The notes: generated from the sequence alone by a model not told the origin. A DNA stretch of 64,000 nucleotides from Earliella scabrosa (GCA_022605405.1 JABYQQ010000004.1:2604001-2668000); one strand, 5' to 3'. Counted from the first letter of the stretch, positions 12,812 to 24,792 are shown. Program-made: numbers and translations.

Positions 12812-14164
12812 ATGTCTGAGCATCCACAGGTTGTTCTTACACCTGACTGGGCAGTTCATGCTGCCAAGGAGGCTGTCTATCTCATTCCTTGTGAGTGGCA
12901 GGGCTGTTCTGTTAAGCCCAACAGCTGGTCTGCTTTGCAAGGGGTGAGTTTCAATTTGCTTGGACTTGTTCAACCATATAGCCACTGAAAGTCACTTTGA
13001 AGTGGTGATTAAGCACTTGACCACCACATATTGTGTCCTTATGGCTATCTGTTCATATGCTTTTTGAACTTGGTTGCATGTCAGATATCTGTGGATGGAT
13101 GTTGCCCACAGTTGTGCTGCATCTTTCATTTACTTTTATGTTTTGAGCTGTGATATGGTTTGAAAGCAAGTGGTTCTGTTGGTGTATCATGATCAATGGC
13201 CCAAATGAGTACTTACTTTCTGCATTTGCAGCATCTCTATCGCCATTGTGATAGGCAGAAGCTCACACCATCACCGCTTTCGAGCCAGGTGAGTGGCACA
13301 GATAGTAATGTCACATTGTACAAACCCACAGGGGCTCTATAGCAGCTGGATTACAAATGCAACTATGCCAGGTGTGCTGGAAGGCTGCACAGTACCATGC
13401 AAGACCTGAAGGAACATGTCAACAATAGCCATATGAGCCGGGTTCATGTTCCATGCCCCATTGAAGGTGAGCTTACATACTCAGCACATGTGGATTGACA
13501 CAAGAACAGATTGCCCCCAGGATGTGATTCCACCTTCCCCAGTGCAAGAGCTAATGTGACCATCGCGGAACACATGCGAGAGCAGCACCAGGAGCTTCTT
13601 GACCGGAGTTTCCCATCAAACTCTCCCACCCTCCGCTCACTGCGAAGGCCGCAGAAGCCGCCCCCGCCCCTGCAACCCTTGCCTCCCTTACCCGTTGACC
13701 CTGTGCCACTTCACCATCTCCTTGTGCCGACCTTTCGAGAACGGAGACCTACATCACAATTGACGGCTTCACAAACATCGCGACGCGGCAGATGGCGAAG
13801 GATGGCTTCTCGTGCGACAGTGGCATCTGCGGAAGACGAGGACGAAAGCGAGTCGTTACCATTCGCAGACCTCGAGGCCGTCAACTACGGGTCTTCCGAG
13901 CAAACCTTCCTCGAGTGCAGGGACTGGCTCCTTCGCCCGAAAGCGCCTCATATCTACTTGCAACAATCGCGGCCGCAGCCTATGGTCGTACCCCCGATTG
14001 CCGAGAAGCCAACGCCGAAGCGGGTAGGCTACGGCCCGTTCGCGGAGAGGTTTGCGCAGCTGGAACGCGCGGGTATCATCGACGGCTCCGGACAGTGGCC
14101 AGAGAAGGATGTGGAGATAGAGGTGACTGTGAACGTCCCGGATACACGCACGGCAGATTCCTGA
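12812..14164 (+). CDS. C2H2 zinc-finger protein of unknown function
   Basis: I do not recognise an ortholog. Four exons (12812-12943, 13232-13288, 13346-13466, 13521-14164) sum to 954 nt, giving 317 residues in a clean frame. Three finger-like units appear only after splicing. Finger 1, CEWQGC ... GHLYRH, has spacing C-X4-C-X12-H-X3-H and is split by the first intron. Finger 2, CNYARC ... EHVNNSH, is C-X4-C-X13-H-X4-H. Finger 3, CPIEGC ... EHMREQH, has a longer C-to-H spacer (15) and is split by the last intron. A proline-rich linker (PPPPLQPLPPLPV) follows, then an acidic patch (SAEDEDESESLPFADLEAVN) and a low-complexity tail. The arrangement suggests a nucleic-acid-binding factor. Intron 1 is 288 nt, far longer than elsewhere here, and the first 700 bp are AT-rich. 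The start could lie in an unseen upstream exon. Confidence 0.65.
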
Positions 14165-14500
14165 CAATCATCTCGGCCGCTGGCTACGAGGGGCTGGGCG
14201 GAACAGTGACTCGGAGACACAGTCGCGGCGTACTTACCGTAGTTCGGGCTCAGGGTTGACGCAACACGGACAGAAGCCTCCCATCATACTGAGTCTCTAT
14301 AATACCCTCATATTAGTTGCCTAGTTTTCCCGCACGTCGCTCTCGTCGATACATGCTTTGTCGTCGCAACATTCTGCATCACTTTGTCGTCGCTCGTATT
14401 CGAACGCTTGCACACGCTGAAGGGCGCCTTTGGTCTCGCGTCTGCGTGATCGCGCCGCGCCATCGACGCGTTTTGTGTCCTCTCTCCTCCGCTCGCCCAG
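14165..14500 (+). other. Spacer C2H2 gene/ARP9
   Basis: 336 bp between tandem genes; presumed 3' UTR plus promoter. Nothing specific seen. Confidence 0.5.
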
Positions 14501-16313
14501 ATGAGCAACAATTTCCGCGATTCGACCGTTGTCATCATTGAGACAGGTCGCACCTGCATTCGTGCTGGCCAGGGATTGCACGACCTCCTTCGACTCCCTA
14601 CTATCGTACGTGTTACCCGTATGCCCTGCCTCGCGCCTGCTCTCGCTAACTGGGATTGTCCAGGAAGTACCAGCGCGTGTTGGACTCAGGCGATATCTCG
14701 TTACGGCCAGCGGAGAGACCGGTGCGCAATGCAACTCCTCGCTTGCTGCCCAAATTGACCGTTTCAAAGGCTCCACATCCAATGCCACGCCCTCCGCGAA
14801 GGTGACCGACTACCTTGTCGGCACGCAACTCGATGAGGCCCTTGCAGCCGGGCAAGACCTCGTAGTCTCATGGCCCTTCGCAGACGGCCACATCAGTGAC
14901 TACACTCAGGCGGAGGCCCTCTGGTGCGTACCCTACACTGCTCTTCCTGTACTTCCTCCTTTCCATTGCCCCGGCCTCACGCCACACCGCCATCCGCACC
15001 CAGGAAACACGTCCTCTTCACCGAACTCAAGCTCCGTCGCGCACAGATGGAGTCCCCAATCATGCTCTCTCTCCTCCCCGGACTCTCGCGCGACGCATAC
15101 GAACGCGTCTGCCTCATATTCTTTGAGCGGTTCAACGCTGCCGGCTTCGCGATCCTCGAACGGCCCATGGCGCAATTCTACTCCGCCATCTCCAACATGC
15201 AACTCAGCGGTGTCGTGGTCGACATCGACAACGACTACACCGACATTGCGCCCATTAACGATGGCTTCGTCGTCCACGCTGCACGCTCGCATGTCCCCCT
15301 AGGCTTGCGCGACTGCCAAACGTACCTTGCACACCTCTTCCGGTCGAACACTTCTGTCATGTCTGCACTGTCTCCAACAGACAATCCTCCGTCGCCGGAG
15401 GTGTTACAGGAAACCCTGCTCGAGCTCGCGCGGCATGTGTGGCAGAGCGGCCTCATCAAGGTGCTCGCCGAAGGCGAAGCAGCGCGGGACATGGAGGACG
15501 AAGGCGTCACGGACATTGCAGCCATCGTTGTGGCGGGCAAGGAGCGTGCGGTGATTGAGAGCGGTATGAAGCGCCGCCAGAACGCCAAGGCCCAACCTGC
15601 CGAACAAGCTCGCGCGAAGGAGATGGAGGCTCTCGATCTCGTCACAACGGAGTTCAAGGGCATGGAGCTCACACTGGGGAAGGAGCGACATCGCTTCTGT
15701 GAACCGCTCTTCGACCCGACACTACTCGACGGTGTACCAGGTATCAAGCCCAGAGGCGACAGAGACCTGCGGCGGCCACTGCAGGTCGCAGTGGGCGAGG
15801 CTGTCGGGAAAACCGAAGTTGACCAGCGGGCATACATATGGCAAGGGTTGTTCGTGACTGGAGAGATCACGAACCACATCAAGGGTGCGTCGTTTTGCGC
15901 TAATACTACGTGCTTCGCAATCGTCTCACCCTTGGTCATTTCTGTGCGCATGTCGATAATCCCTGTAGGTCTCGGCGCCGCTCTGTCTGGCCGACTCTCG
16001 CCGTACATTCTCAGCGCTCCCGACGTCCAGAGTAACGAGGTGCAGCCACGCACGATCAAAACGCTGAAAGTGCCAGACTACTTTGCCGAGTACCGGGACA
16101 AAGGGGATGGACTCGCGGCTTTCCTCGGAACAAGTATCATCGCGAAGGTGAGCGATATCTGTGTACATCGTGTGCACTCCAGCAGTACTCTGACTGTGTC
16201 CCGTCGCTCAGCTTGCGTTCAACGACTCGGCGGGAAAGAACTATGTCTCAAAGGCTGACTACGCGAGCAAGGGACCTCGTACCATACTAGGAATGTCACC
16301 GTCGTTGCTGTAA
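14501..16313 (+). CDS. ARP9: Actin-related protein 9-like subunit of SWI/SNF and RSC remodellers
   Basis: Nuclear actin-related protein that, with Arp7 or actin, binds the HSA domain of the remodelling ATPase. Exon 1 reads MSNNFRDSTVVIIETGRTC, an actin-fold start in which the phosphate-1 loop is degenerate. It continues with VTDYLVGTQLDEAL, then HVLFTELKLRRAQMES, FFERFNAAGFAILERPMAQF, and the phosphate-2-like GVVVDIDNDYTDIAPINDGF. Further blocks are LYILS-like SGRLSPYILS, FAEYRDKGDGLAAFLGTSII, and the C-terminal FNDSAGKNYVSKADYASKGP. An insertion rich in Ala, Lys and Glu around MKRRQNAKAQPAEQARAKEM is typical of Arp7/Arp9 divergence. The last exon ends at TAA 16311-16313. ARP7 or another divergent fungal ARP is the main alternative. 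Confidence 0.8.
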
Positions 16314-16514
16314 CTTTATTGTTTGTATTCGTACTTGTTGTCGTCGCTATATCAGTTACAGATTCTATTCGACTGGACTCTCGGAACATTCGTACCAACG
16401 TCGTTCACACATAGTGCAATCATGGTTGGAATGTGGGTCATGGCTGTCTCATAAATCATACAATCGCCTGGTGAGATGCAATACATGACATGGAGCGTGT
16501 ATAGTGTGGTACTT

Positions 16515-17046
16515 TTATGACGCTGCGCCCTCAGCAACGGCAAGGAGATCACTGTCACCAGGATCGGTGATAGTCATGACACTACGGGGACAGAGGACAT
16601 ATTAGCGGGCGATAGCGGATGCGGATAGGGAAGGAACGCACCCAACACGGAAGAGCTTTCCAGCAGCAGTGCCGAGCGCGACGTTGGTACCCGAGAAGTG
16701 GTGTACCGACGTCTTGGAGAGCATGGCGTAGTACTCGAGCTCGGACTTGCGAAGAGGAGGGCAGTTGCCGGCAATCAGGACAAGCTTAGCTGCAGATACC
16801 AAAACACCATCGACCCACAAGGAGACGAGGGGGAGAACAAAGCGTCGTCAGCGCAAGGGACCTTCTCAGCCTCACGCTCCAGTCCCCGGAGAGAGAGAGC
16901 GTAACGGACGAACCTTTGCCGCTGCGCATCTGCTTGAGGGCCGACTTGTAGCCGAGGGAGTACTTGCCCGACTTGACCACAAGGGCGAGACGGGAAGCGA
17001 TGGACTCGGAGGACTTTGCGGCCTTGGACTTCTTGGTGGGGGCCAT
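16515..17046 (-). CDS. RPL30: 60S ribosomal protein eL30
   Basis: Large-subunit protein of the L7Ae/L30e RNA-binding fold. Spliced exons read [20 protein letters not shown], then [80 protein letters not shown], ending EGAAS. All hallmark eL30 blocks are present ([21 protein letters not shown] loop, DPGDSD tail). Three short introns are visible; the intron after KLFRVG uses a GT donor inside GGTGCG. Start ATG at 17046 and stop TAA at 16515. Divergent from MET5. Confidence 0.97.
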
Positions 17047-17557
17047 CAGGGACGGTGGTGTCGGTGTCGGGCGTCGGTGTCTTGATGCTACAGGAATGTG
17101 CGCGTCGGTATACGAGAAGAGCAGCTGGGCAGTTGCAGCGATAAGGTTCAGACTCCGCCTGGTGATCAGCGTAACCCTAGGTAGGGGGCAGGCCCTAACC
17201 CGATTCCAGGGTCGGGGGACAAACAGGGCCAAAGGCATCGCGCGGTTGTGGTGTGCTCTGCGCGATGAGCTCAGCCGTGGCTCAGCTTGCGCTCAGCTCA
17301 GGCTCACCTCCGCTGCCGCTGCCCGGTCCATTCCCCAATTCCGAATTCAGAGCCAGTTATGACCGAGCTTTGCCACCCAAATATATTTTGTTCCCCACCA
17401 GCTCTCCCGGTCTGCTCACTGTCCCTCTCTGCTCGTCTCTGCTCGACACCGTCCTCGACCTGCCCGACTGTTGGCCCATTTTGATTTGGTAAGCTGCACG
17501 AGAGCTCCTATGTCAAATTGACCGACAGCCAATGTCTGTTTTTGCATTAGAGCGACG
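17047..17557. other. Divergent promoter region RPL30/MET5
   Basis: 511 bp between divergent start codons. It includes ACCCTA-type motifs near 17173 and 17196, the sort of element seen upstream of ribosomal protein genes, and an AT-rich AAATATATTTT at about 17379 that could serve MET5. Assignment of sites is tentative. Confidence 0.45.
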
Positions 17558-20500
17558 ATGAGCCCATCACCTTCTGTCGCGGCAGTCTCCCGCATTGCCT
17601 ATCTCGCATCTGACGTCCTCGTCAACTCGCTAACCCCCGCAGGCCCGTCTCCCTTCCACCTCGCGCTCGACGCCCTCTCCGCCCACGGCAACAGAGCTGC
17701 GGTCACCCACCTCCCCTTCGGCGCAGACCCAGGTGCTACTCTTCTCCGCCATCGTTCATCCCGCCTGCTGTCATACACCACCCTTGCCAACCCGCAAGTC
17801 CTCAACAGCCTCCTCCTCCATCTTGCCGAGCTCTCATCCACACCCACCGTCTTCCATGTCGCCGTCTCCTCCGATCTCTCCGACGCGCTCGTCCTTCAGT
17901 CCTCGTTTCCCTTCGTCCTTCATTCGCGCACCGCTCAGCAGGCCCACGACCATGCATTGCTTGTCTCAAGACTCGCCTTCACTGTATCTGCGCCAGTGCT
18001 CCATATCTTCCACGTAGGAGACGAGTCAGAGGTCGTCGACACCATAGACGACGATCGGGTTCCCGCCTTTCTCATCGGCGACAGACAATCCCCTCCTACC
18101 ACTCAACAGACCCCGACTGTTGACCCTACCTCCCTATTCGAGGCTTACCAGCGAGCTGCGTTGGCCACGGTCTCCCTCGTCCGCAGGCCGCTCCATCCAT
18201 ACACACAACATGGCGCGTCTGGACCCAGCACGGTGATCTACACGCTTGGACGCGCCACGTTCGACAATGACACTGAAGGCGTCTCATTCGTCGACGTTGC
18301 GCTAGTCAAGCCTCTGCTGCCAGCCAACATCCTCAGCACTCTGTCTCCCTCTGTGTCTCGCGTTATCGTCCTGGAACAAATCCACCGCTGGACCATGAAG
18401 TGGACACCCCTCTATCTTGAGGTGGTCAGTGCCATTCAGCAAGGCGATCTCGCGCCCTCGCCCGTCGTTCAAAGCGGAGTACTCGGAGATGCGAGCACTG
18501 TCAGCGCTGAGGAAGTGGCCGCGTTGATTCAGCAAGCGTCCTTTGATTCTGCGCCCAGTCGCCTTTCGCTCGGTGCAACCACTTCCAAGCAAACGTCTGT
18601 AACCGCGCCTCACGTCCCCAAACATGAGGCTGCATACACGAAGATGCTGCACAATCTCTTCCCGGATCGGCTCAATATTCTCAACTCCCCCGACCTCGTC
18701 GCATCACAGGGGCCTGTCGCCACGACGCCCGAGTTTGCTCTTGGTCGTGCGCGCGGAGAGATTGAGGAGCGGGAGGAGCTTGTCGCTGCCGTTCGAGAGT
18801 TGCTCCGAGACCCACAAGTCTCTATTGATGTCCATTCGGTGCTAAGCCGATGGCTTGGAGCGAGGGATGATGGTGTCAAGAGCAAGCGCCTCGGCGAGGA
18901 GATCGTGTCGGTGCTCGAGAAGGAAAAGATCTCTAGCCCAGCAGCAGAGAAGATCCTGCAACTTCGCCGGCTCCTTCCCGCTCTCTCGCGGTGGATCATC
19001 GGTTCGGACGCCTGGGCATACGACTTGGGAGCGTCTGGTCTGCACCATGCCATCGCGTCCAGACTCGATGTGAATGTCCTTATCCTCGACACTACCCCCT
19101 ATTCCACGCGGAACACTGCCGATCCACACCGGAGGAAGCAGGATGTCGGTCTATATGCGATGAACCACGGTGACGTCTATGTTGCCAGCACGGCCGTATA
19201 TTCCTCCTATTCGCAGGTCCTGCAGTCCATGATGGAGGCGGATCGCTACAAAGGCCCCAGTGTCATCCTCGCCTACCTTCCCTACGCTTCCGAGGATACT
19301 CGCGCCCTGGAGATTCTCAAGGAGACCAAGCTCGCCGTCGACTCCGGTTACTGGCCGCTTTACCGCTGGAATCCCGCCAAGGACCACGAGGGGAAGGAGC
19401 CGTTCTCCCTCGACTCGGACTTTGTCAAGAACGAGCTCCAGGTGTTCCTCGACCGTCAGAATCACCTCTCGCAGCTCGTGCGCTCCAAGCCCGAGATCGC
19501 ATCAGAGCTCGTCGGAAGCTTGGGCGAGAACCTGAAGCAGGCTCGTAAACAGCGCGCTGCGCAGGCCTACAACGACCTTCTGACCGCCATCGACGCTCCC
19601 CCGTTGACAGTGCTCTACGCGTCGGACGGCGGAAAGGCGGAGAAGGTGGCCAAACGTCTCGCGACTCGCGGCAAGCTTCGGGGCCTCTCCACCACTGTCG
19701 CGACGATGGACTCCGTCTCCATTGAGGACCTAGCCAAGGAAGAGATGGTCGTTTTCGTCACCTCCGTCGCGGGCCAGGGCGAGTTTCCTCAGAACGGCCG
19801 GACGTTCATCAAGACGCTCAACGGGCTTGCGGCCCGCGGCGAGCGCCCGCTCACGAACGTGAAGTTCTCCGTGTTCGGCATGGGCGACAGCCACTACTGG
19901 CCTCGGCCGGAGGATGCGCACTACTACAACAAGGCTGGCAAGGATCTCGACGCACGTCTCGAGCAAGTTGGGGCGACCCGCTTCGTCCCTATCGGCCTTG
20001 GGGATGACCAGGATGCAGATGGGCCAGAGACGGGGTACAAGGTCTGGGAGCCGCTCGTCTGGAAGGCCTTGGGCGTCGATGCTGTCGAAGTCAGCGAGGC
20101 CGAGCCAGAGCCGATCACCAACGAGCACATCAAGGTCGCCTCGCAGTACCTGCGTGGCACCATCGCCGAGGGCCTCGCAGACACGACAACAGGCGCGCTC
20201 GCACCAAGCGACACGCAGCTGACGAAGTTCCACGGGATCTACCAGCAGGACGACCGCGACATCCGGGACGAGCGGCAGGCGCAGGGTGTCGAGCCCGCGT
20301 ACAGCTTCATGATCCGCGTCCGGGCACCCGGTGGTGTCTGCTCCCCCGAGCAGTGGTTGATCATGGACCAGATCGCTGACGAGCACGGAAACGGAACGTT
20401 CAAGATCACGACGCGGCAAACCTTCCAGTTCCACGGAGTCATCAAACGCCACCTTAAGTCCGCCATTCAAGACATCAACAGGGCGCTGCTGGACACGCTT

Positions 20501-22178
20501 GCGGCGTGCGGAGACGTCAACAGGTACGTTATCTCCGCATCATATATGCGTGGCCAAGAGTAACGAGGGTCGGCTCCCTTCTAGGAATGTCATCGTCTCG
20601 ACCGTCCCCTCACTGTCGAAGCTCCATCGTCAGGCGTATGAGTTCGCCAAGAGGTGCAGCGAGCACCTTCTCCCGCGCACGACAGCCTACCATGAGATCT
20701 GGTTAGACAAGAAGCTCGTTGCGGGAGATGCATTGCAGGACTTCGAGCCGCTCTACGGACAGTTCTATCTTCCTCGCAAGGTATGCTCTCACCGATGCAT
20801 TAGTTTGCTCCAATACTGAGCCTCCACGCAGTTCAAAATTGCCGTTGCGATCCCTCCGAACAACGACGTCGATGTGTTCGCGAACGATGTCGGCTTCATT
20901 GCCGTTGTCGATGAGAAGGGTGAACTCGCCGGCTTCAACGTCACAGCCGGTGGAGGCATGGGTGTCACGCACGGCAATAAGAAGACTTACCCGAGAGCCG
21001 GCAGTATTCTCGGGTTCTGCACCGTGGACCAGGGTATCGACATCGCCGAGAAGATCATGCTTGTCCAGCGGGACAACGGTAACCGTGCTGAGTGAGTACT
21101 ATCAGTATGCACCATAATACCTGTCACTGATTAAATGCCCACACAGTCGTAAAGTGAGAGTTGTCTTGACGAGTGCAGTCTGTGATGTCGTGGCTAACGT
21201 GTGCTCGGTATAGAACGCGCGTCTCAAGTACACGATCGACCGCATGGGTCTTGACGTGTTCAAGGCGGAAGTCGAGAAGCGCCTCGGATACACCCTCCAG
21301 CCCCCACGTCCGTTCTCCTTCGATAAGAACGTCGACGAGTTTGGTTGGGCAACCGGCGAGGACGGCAAGCACCACTTCACCTGCTTCATCGAGAACGGGC
21401 GTGTACAAGACGAGCCCGAACGCGACTTCAAGACCGGCCTCCGCGAGATCGCCAAGGTGCACAAGGGCTCGTTCCGGATGACCGCGAACCAGCACCTCAT
21501 CATCTCGGACATCGCGACCGAGGACCTGCCCACGATCAAACGTCTCCTCTCCCAGTACAAGCTCGACAATTTGGCGTACAGCGGTCTGCGTCTATCGTCT
21601 TCTGCCTGCGTTTCGTTCCCGACGTGCGGTCTTGCCATGGCCGAATCGGAAAGGGTATGCTACCCTAGTTGTCGTCCGCAACGTGCAAGGTGCTCATTGA
21701 TCATGTCGTAGTACCTCCCAATCCTCATCGACAAGGTCGAGAAGCTCTGCGAGGAGAACGGGTTGCGTAACGACTCCATCGTCATGCGAATGACCGGTTG
21801 CCCGAACGGATGCGCAAGGCCATACCTTGCCGAGGTCGCGTTCGTGGGGAAAGCGCCCGGAACGTACCTCATGCTCCTCGGAGGTGGCTATCACGGCCAG
21901 CGGCTGAACAAGATCTACCGGGGTGAGTCTCTCGTCTCCCCATGTGTACGTTGTTATCGTTGGCTGACACGGAGGGTGCAGAAACCGTCACCGAACCAGA
22001 AATCCTTGCAATCCTAGGGCCGATGATCAAGCGCTATGCGCTCGAGCGGCACGAAGGCGAGCACTTTGGTGACTTCGTGATCCGTGCAGGCTACATCGCA
22101 CCAACGACGTCGGGCAAGGAGTGGTACGACCGGATGGGCGGGGAGGGCGTGTATCGGGACATCGCGGTGACGGCGTAA
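17558..22178 (+). CDS. MET5: Assimilatory sulfite reductase beta subunit (siroheme)
   Basis: Hemoprotein subunit that reduces sulfite to sulfide for cysteine and methionine synthesis in the cytosol. Exons 17558-20523, 20585-20780, 20832-21091, 21147-21153, 21214-21654, 21712-21922 and 21982-22178 sum to 4,278 nt, giving 1,425 residues, close to yeast Met5 (1,442). The N-terminal half is a pyruvate-ferredoxin-oxidoreductase-like region ([20 protein letters not shown] ... [20 protein letters not shown]). A flavodoxin-like domain follows ([58 protein letters not shown]). Then come the ferredoxin-like half-domain ([20 protein letters not shown]) and the siroheme/4Fe-4S cysteines ([38 protein letters not shown]). 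One exon is only 7 nt long and is required for the frame. Very high confidence. Confidence 0.98.
21147..21153 (+). other. 7-nt microexon of MET5
   Basis: The sequence TCGTAAA is flanked by CACACAG upstream and GTGAGAG downstream. The preceding exon ends GCTGA (phase 2) at 21091 and the next begins AACGCG at 21214 in phase 0. Direct splicing of those two would shift the frame. Including the 7 nt gives [18 protein letters not shown], as expected for the family. Confidence 0.9.
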
Positions 22179-22768
22179 TCAAGCCATAGGGGCCCATATA
22201 TCACAAAATATTTTGTACAACACGTAGATCTACGGATGCCCACTGCACCTCTATCTCGTCGAGCTAATGGATCCTGGGGCAATTGCCGACAACGTGCACG
22301 AAAGCCGAAGGAAGGGACGGTGAGCATTCGCATGGGATTGATTGGTGGAGATAACGGCGGGCAGCGCACGCACCTCGCGGAGGACGGGCAACCGACGGAG
22401 CCCCGTCGTCTGAGATCCGTGGCCGCAAGAGGCTCGATCCTGGGCAATCGCTCGATCAGCATCCTTCGCTGAGATGAATTGCAGGGAAGAGCAATCACAT
22501 TTTGCACGCTCCTCGCGCGGACCCGCATGCCGCTCACAGGCGCGCTGCGGGCATAGAGCGGTCCAACGCATCCGACGTCCGCGACGGCGACGCTTTCGGC
22601 AGTCTGGTTCGTGCCGCGACGTTCGAGACGCAGCGATTCGATCATTCGGATTCGGATGCGGTGCGATAAGATGGGACGAGACGAGACGCGGTGGGCGATG
22701 GTGCAGAATCCAGATGATACAAATGAGCTCAACGAGGCATTCTATTACAACAAGCGACGGCTTCTTCC
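22179..22768. other. Convergent spacer MET5/AGX1
   Basis: 590 bp between converging stops. Long open frames cross it on both strands but start at TTG and have no protein-like pattern. I read it as two 3' UTRs. Confidence 0.5.
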
Positions 22769-24792
22769 TTACGCGTTCTTGCTGGCCTTTGCTTCGGCCA
22801 GGCTTTCCTTCAGTGCGGAGATGACCTTCTCTATGTCCCCGCGCTGCTGGTCTATTACCGAGACACCCATGTGCCTGCAAGCCGGTCAGCGCAACAGATG
22901 AGAATTCCGCCGCTTGCGAAGGGCGGCCAGCGCGGACGTACCCGATACGGAAATACTTCACTGTATAGCCAGGTAGGTCAGCGACGTTGTCTCAAATCGA
23001 CAGACCAGGGGATACTCACGCTTGTAGTCCTTGTGCAGTCCAGCTGCAACGACGACGTCCTTCTTTGCCAGTGACGGCAGCAGGTCCGGCGCTGTCATCC
23101 CCTCGGGGAAGTACAGCGCAGTCATGCCGTTCGCCGCAAGTGAGGGTTTTACAGGGAGCTGCTTGAGTCCGAGTTCCTCTGCTGCCTGCTTGACGCGCAG
23201 GCTCGACTCCTTGTGCAGACGGAAACGCTCCTCGAGCGATGGCGCCTGCCTTGTGATCTGCTTCAGCGCGGCGTGGTAGGCGTAGATCAGGTTGACTGGC
23301 GGGGTAGCGAAGTACGCGGCAGTCCCTGCTTCGTATGCCTTCATGATTGGCAGCCACCTAGAAGAACGAGTCGATAACTATTCCTTCAATGTAGCGATAT
23401 AGAACCTACTTGTTCCAGCTCGCGTAGTAGGACGTTACTGGGCTTTTCCTCGTCTCGAACGTCTGCGAACAGTATGAGCATAGCAACTCGCTATATGCGC
23501 ATTGCTTCCCACCTTGATCGCCTTCTGACTGGCTACTAGGATGCTCAGCCCGGGAGGAGTGCCAAGACCCTTTTGGCTGGCGGTGAGGACAATGTCGAGC
23601 CCCCATGCGTCGAAGCGGATCTCTTCACTTGCGACAGAGCATACGCAATCAGCGATGACCTAGCACAGAGCAGGTGAGTGAAATGTACGGGGGCATCGTT
23701 ACAATGCTCATTACCAGAGTGTCTGGGGAGACCTTCTTGACAGTCTCTGCAATACCCTTCGCGTCCGACAAGACACCTGACGTCGTCACGTTCAGCACAA
23801 GATTAGGCTTCGGCTGGTAATGTCACACACCGGTGGAAGTGTCGACGTGGGTGAACGTGACAACCTTGTACTTCTTGGTCTTAAGCTTTGCCTCGATGTC
23901 TGCGAGCGCGACGGCATCACCGAACGGTGCCCTGAGCTCGTCCACGTTTGCGCCATAGGTACGGAGACTGAGCAGGAACATCGACGATTATTGTCGTTGC
24001 ACGGACGGCAGAACGACGCAACGCACCAATCCGAGAAGCTGTCGCCGAAGTAGCCGCTGTTCAGGACGAGCGCGTTCTCGCCGGGCTCGACAAGATTGGC
24101 AGAGACCTAGCCGTCGGACCGGGATTAGACGCACGCTGGATACCGCATCTTGCCAAGGAGGACATTGACGAGGAAACGCGAAAAGCTGACACACACCTGG
24201 TCCCATCCGAGAGTACCGGAGCCGGCGATGAGGAAGGGCTGAGCGTCCTGGGTGAAGACGACCTCCCTCGTCATCCGGATGGCATCTCCAAAGATCGGAA
24301 TGAAGTCCGGGGAGATGTGGGACATGGACGGGTGGGCATTGGCGTAGAGGACCTGGTTTCCGCGATGAGTATCCGGGCCGGTGACTCGACCGCGCTCAAA
24401 AGTACCTCGTCGGTGACCTCGATGGGTCCGGGAATGCTGCATCGTACGTTGAATCGCTGGAAACGCGTACAAAAAGACAGAGGACTCACACCAGCAGCCT
24501 TGGGAGGCGTCGCGAGGGGCGGGGTGAGTGTGCGGACAAGAATAGCTAGAGGATAGCTTACTTGTGCGATTCCTACAGGCCGATCAGTGGACTGGGAGAG
24601 GAGAGATGGAGGGACTGGGCTAACCTGTTTGAAGCCTAGGGAGGACATGGCGGACGACGAGAGTCTTGGCTGGGGAACGGAGAGGGGCAGGGAGTGGGGA
24701 CGGAGGAAGCGGGCCTTGTGGACGAGGGTAGAAGAGGTCGGCCAGGGAGAGGCGCGTACCAGGCTCCAAACGCTCAACGTGCGACTGTGCAT
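22769..24792 (-). CDS. AGX1: Alanine-glyoxylate/serine-pyruvate aminotransferase, with candidate mitochondrial presequence
   Basis: PLP enzyme (class V fold) that transaminates glyoxylate to glycine. Spliced product: MSSLGFKQESHKLLVIPGPI, then EVTDEVLYANAHPSMSHISP, FGDAIRMTREVVFTQDAQPF, IAGSGTLGWD, the cofactor lysine segment LTASQKGLGTPPGLSILVAS, YFATPPVNLIYAYHAALKQI, and the C-terminus EKVISALKESLAEAKASKNA. Two consecutive microexons of 11 nt (24562-24572) and 9 nt (24490-24498) encode ESHK and LLV; both have GT-AG flanks. Upstream of the ATG at 24646-24648 lies an in-frame ATG at 24792. The extra 48 residues contain no acidic residue and many Arg, Ser and Leu, like a mitochondrial presequence. 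The C-terminal tripeptide KNA is not a PTS1. High confidence in enzyme family; targeting is inferred. Confidence 0.93.
24490..24498 (-). other. 9-nt microexon of AGX1
   Basis: On the minus strand GCTGCTGGT is bounded by CCCAAG upstream and GTGAGT downstream. It encodes the LLV of KLLVIPGPIEV, a conserved block. Skipping it would remove exactly three residues without a frameshift. Confidence 0.85.
24562..24572 (-). other. 11-nt microexon of AGX1
   Basis: On the minus strand GAATCGCACAA is bounded by CCTGTAG upstream and GTAAGC downstream. It encodes ESHK (with the next exon's first base) and bridges two frames that are otherwise incompatible. Confidence 0.85.

Noticed and set aside
22091..22732. 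213-codon minus-strand frame between MET5 and AGX1
   Set aside because: Begins at TTG, overlaps the end of MET5 antisense, and shows no domain pattern.
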